A stretch of 5,972 nt of DNA, from positions 1 through 5,972 of the forward strand of contig CACXFF010000240.1 of assembly GCA_902766805.1 (NCBI GenBank), in the 5' to 3' direction. The stretch's first letter is position 1, and every line of letters starts with the position of its first letter. The notes under the pieces were generated by a model. The model was given only the letters and a program-made list of their open reading frames with translations. It did no database searches and was not told the DNA's origin. This stretch comes from an uncultured Coriobacteriaceae bacterium (lineage in GTDB: Bacteria; Actinomycetota; Coriobacteriia; Coriobacteriales; Atopobiaceae). Below are positions 5,750 through 5,972 of the stretch, in pieces. Position numbers and translations under genes: made by a program.

Positions 5750-5762
5750 TTCCAGCCAGGAT

Positions 5763-5788
5763 GCCCGCAGGACAACGTTGTCTCGGGC
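5763..5788 (-). terminator. hairpin at the 3' end of the minus-strand gene
   Basis: GCCCG (5763-5767) pairs with CGGGC (5784-5788), and the 12-base palindrome GACAACGTTGTC (5771-5782) continues the stem after a small internal loop. It abuts the stop codon of the minus-strand gene (5789-5791). No T-run follows on the minus strand, so its role as a terminator is uncertain. Confidence 0.3.
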
Positions 5789-5972
5789 CTACTCGACGGT
5801 GCCGAGCTTGTTGCCCCAGCCGTGGCCTGCGAGGATGGAATTGATGTGCGTGCAGAGGCGCTCGCGGTCGAAGCGTCCCGGTGGCAGCAGGGCCACGACC
5901 TCGAGCACGTCATCGGAGAGGTCTTGGCTTTCGGCCAAAATCACGAAGTCCAGCTGGCCGATCTGCTGGTAG
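5789..5972 (-). CDS. hypothetical protein, C-terminal 60 residues
   Basis: An open frame enters from the right edge and ends at TAG (5791-5789). The visible part has 60 residues, starting YQQIGQLDFVILAES. It is acidic and amphipathic at first (DLSDDVLEVVALLPPGR, about 17-33), then RFDRERLCTHINSILAGHG (33-51), ending in GWGNKLGTVE. There is no membrane segment and no catalytic motif I can name. Codon use matches the neighbouring genes (mostly G/C third positions), and a clear C-terminal fold-like pattern with a stop followed by a hairpin supports real coding. The frame is converging on nhaA, with the repeats and terminators in the 217-base gap between. I do not recognise the family; the N-terminal part outside the window would be needed to name it. 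Confidence 0.7.
   Translation of the reverse strand, partial: YQQIGQLDFVILAESQDLSDDVLEVVALLPPGRFDRERLCTHINSILAGHGWGNKLGTVE

Noticed and set aside
5613..5972. A plus-strand open frame running to the right edge.
   Set aside because: It starts inside the terminator loop, is driven by the 63-base repeat, and lies opposite a better-supported minus-strand gene end.

Overview
The window is high-GC bacterial DNA with strong G/C preference at third codon positions. Good AGGAGG-like ribosome binding sites precede most genes. The set of proteins (a PcrA helicase with a long Ala/Pro-rich N-terminus, a DegV-family lipid-binding protein, a DHH-family pyrophosphatase and an extended NhaA) fits an actinobacterium. 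Class Coriobacteriia is my best guess, but that is an inference from the style of the sequence and not from a marker gene.

Layout. On the minus strand at the left edge is the first 259 codons of a UvrD/PcrA-type DNA helicase, reading out of the window. From a divergent spacer (780-963) four plus-strand genes follow: an MTA/SAH nucleosidase (964-1704), a DegV-family protein (1854-2825), a manganese-type inorganic pyrophosphatase homologue (3070-4020) and an NhaA Na+/H+ antiporter (4120-5571). The antiporter is followed by a strong terminator. A short intergenic region with a diverged 36-bp direct repeat then leads to the last 60 codons of an unrecognised minus-strand gene (5789-5972).

The four plus-strand genes are not tightly coupled. 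Gaps are 99 to 244 bases and each gap carries its own hairpins, so they look like separately controlled units and not one operon. They also do not share a pathway: methyl-cycle salvage, fatty-acid binding, pyrophosphate or related phosphoester hydrolysis, and sodium/pH homeostasis.

Three things stand out. First, the pyrophosphatase homologue has lost two metal ligands of the canonical family (His9 is Arg, Asp13 is Asn) while keeping all the others. Second, the 99-base leader of nhaA can fold into an H-type pseudoknot followed by a terminator hairpin that ends just before the ribosome binding site, which is the architecture of a transcription-controlling riboswitch in front of a cation antiporter. 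Third, the N-terminal extension of the helicase contains QAALF, which resembles a beta-clamp-binding motif. No CRISPR array, tRNA, rRNA or insertion sequence was seen.
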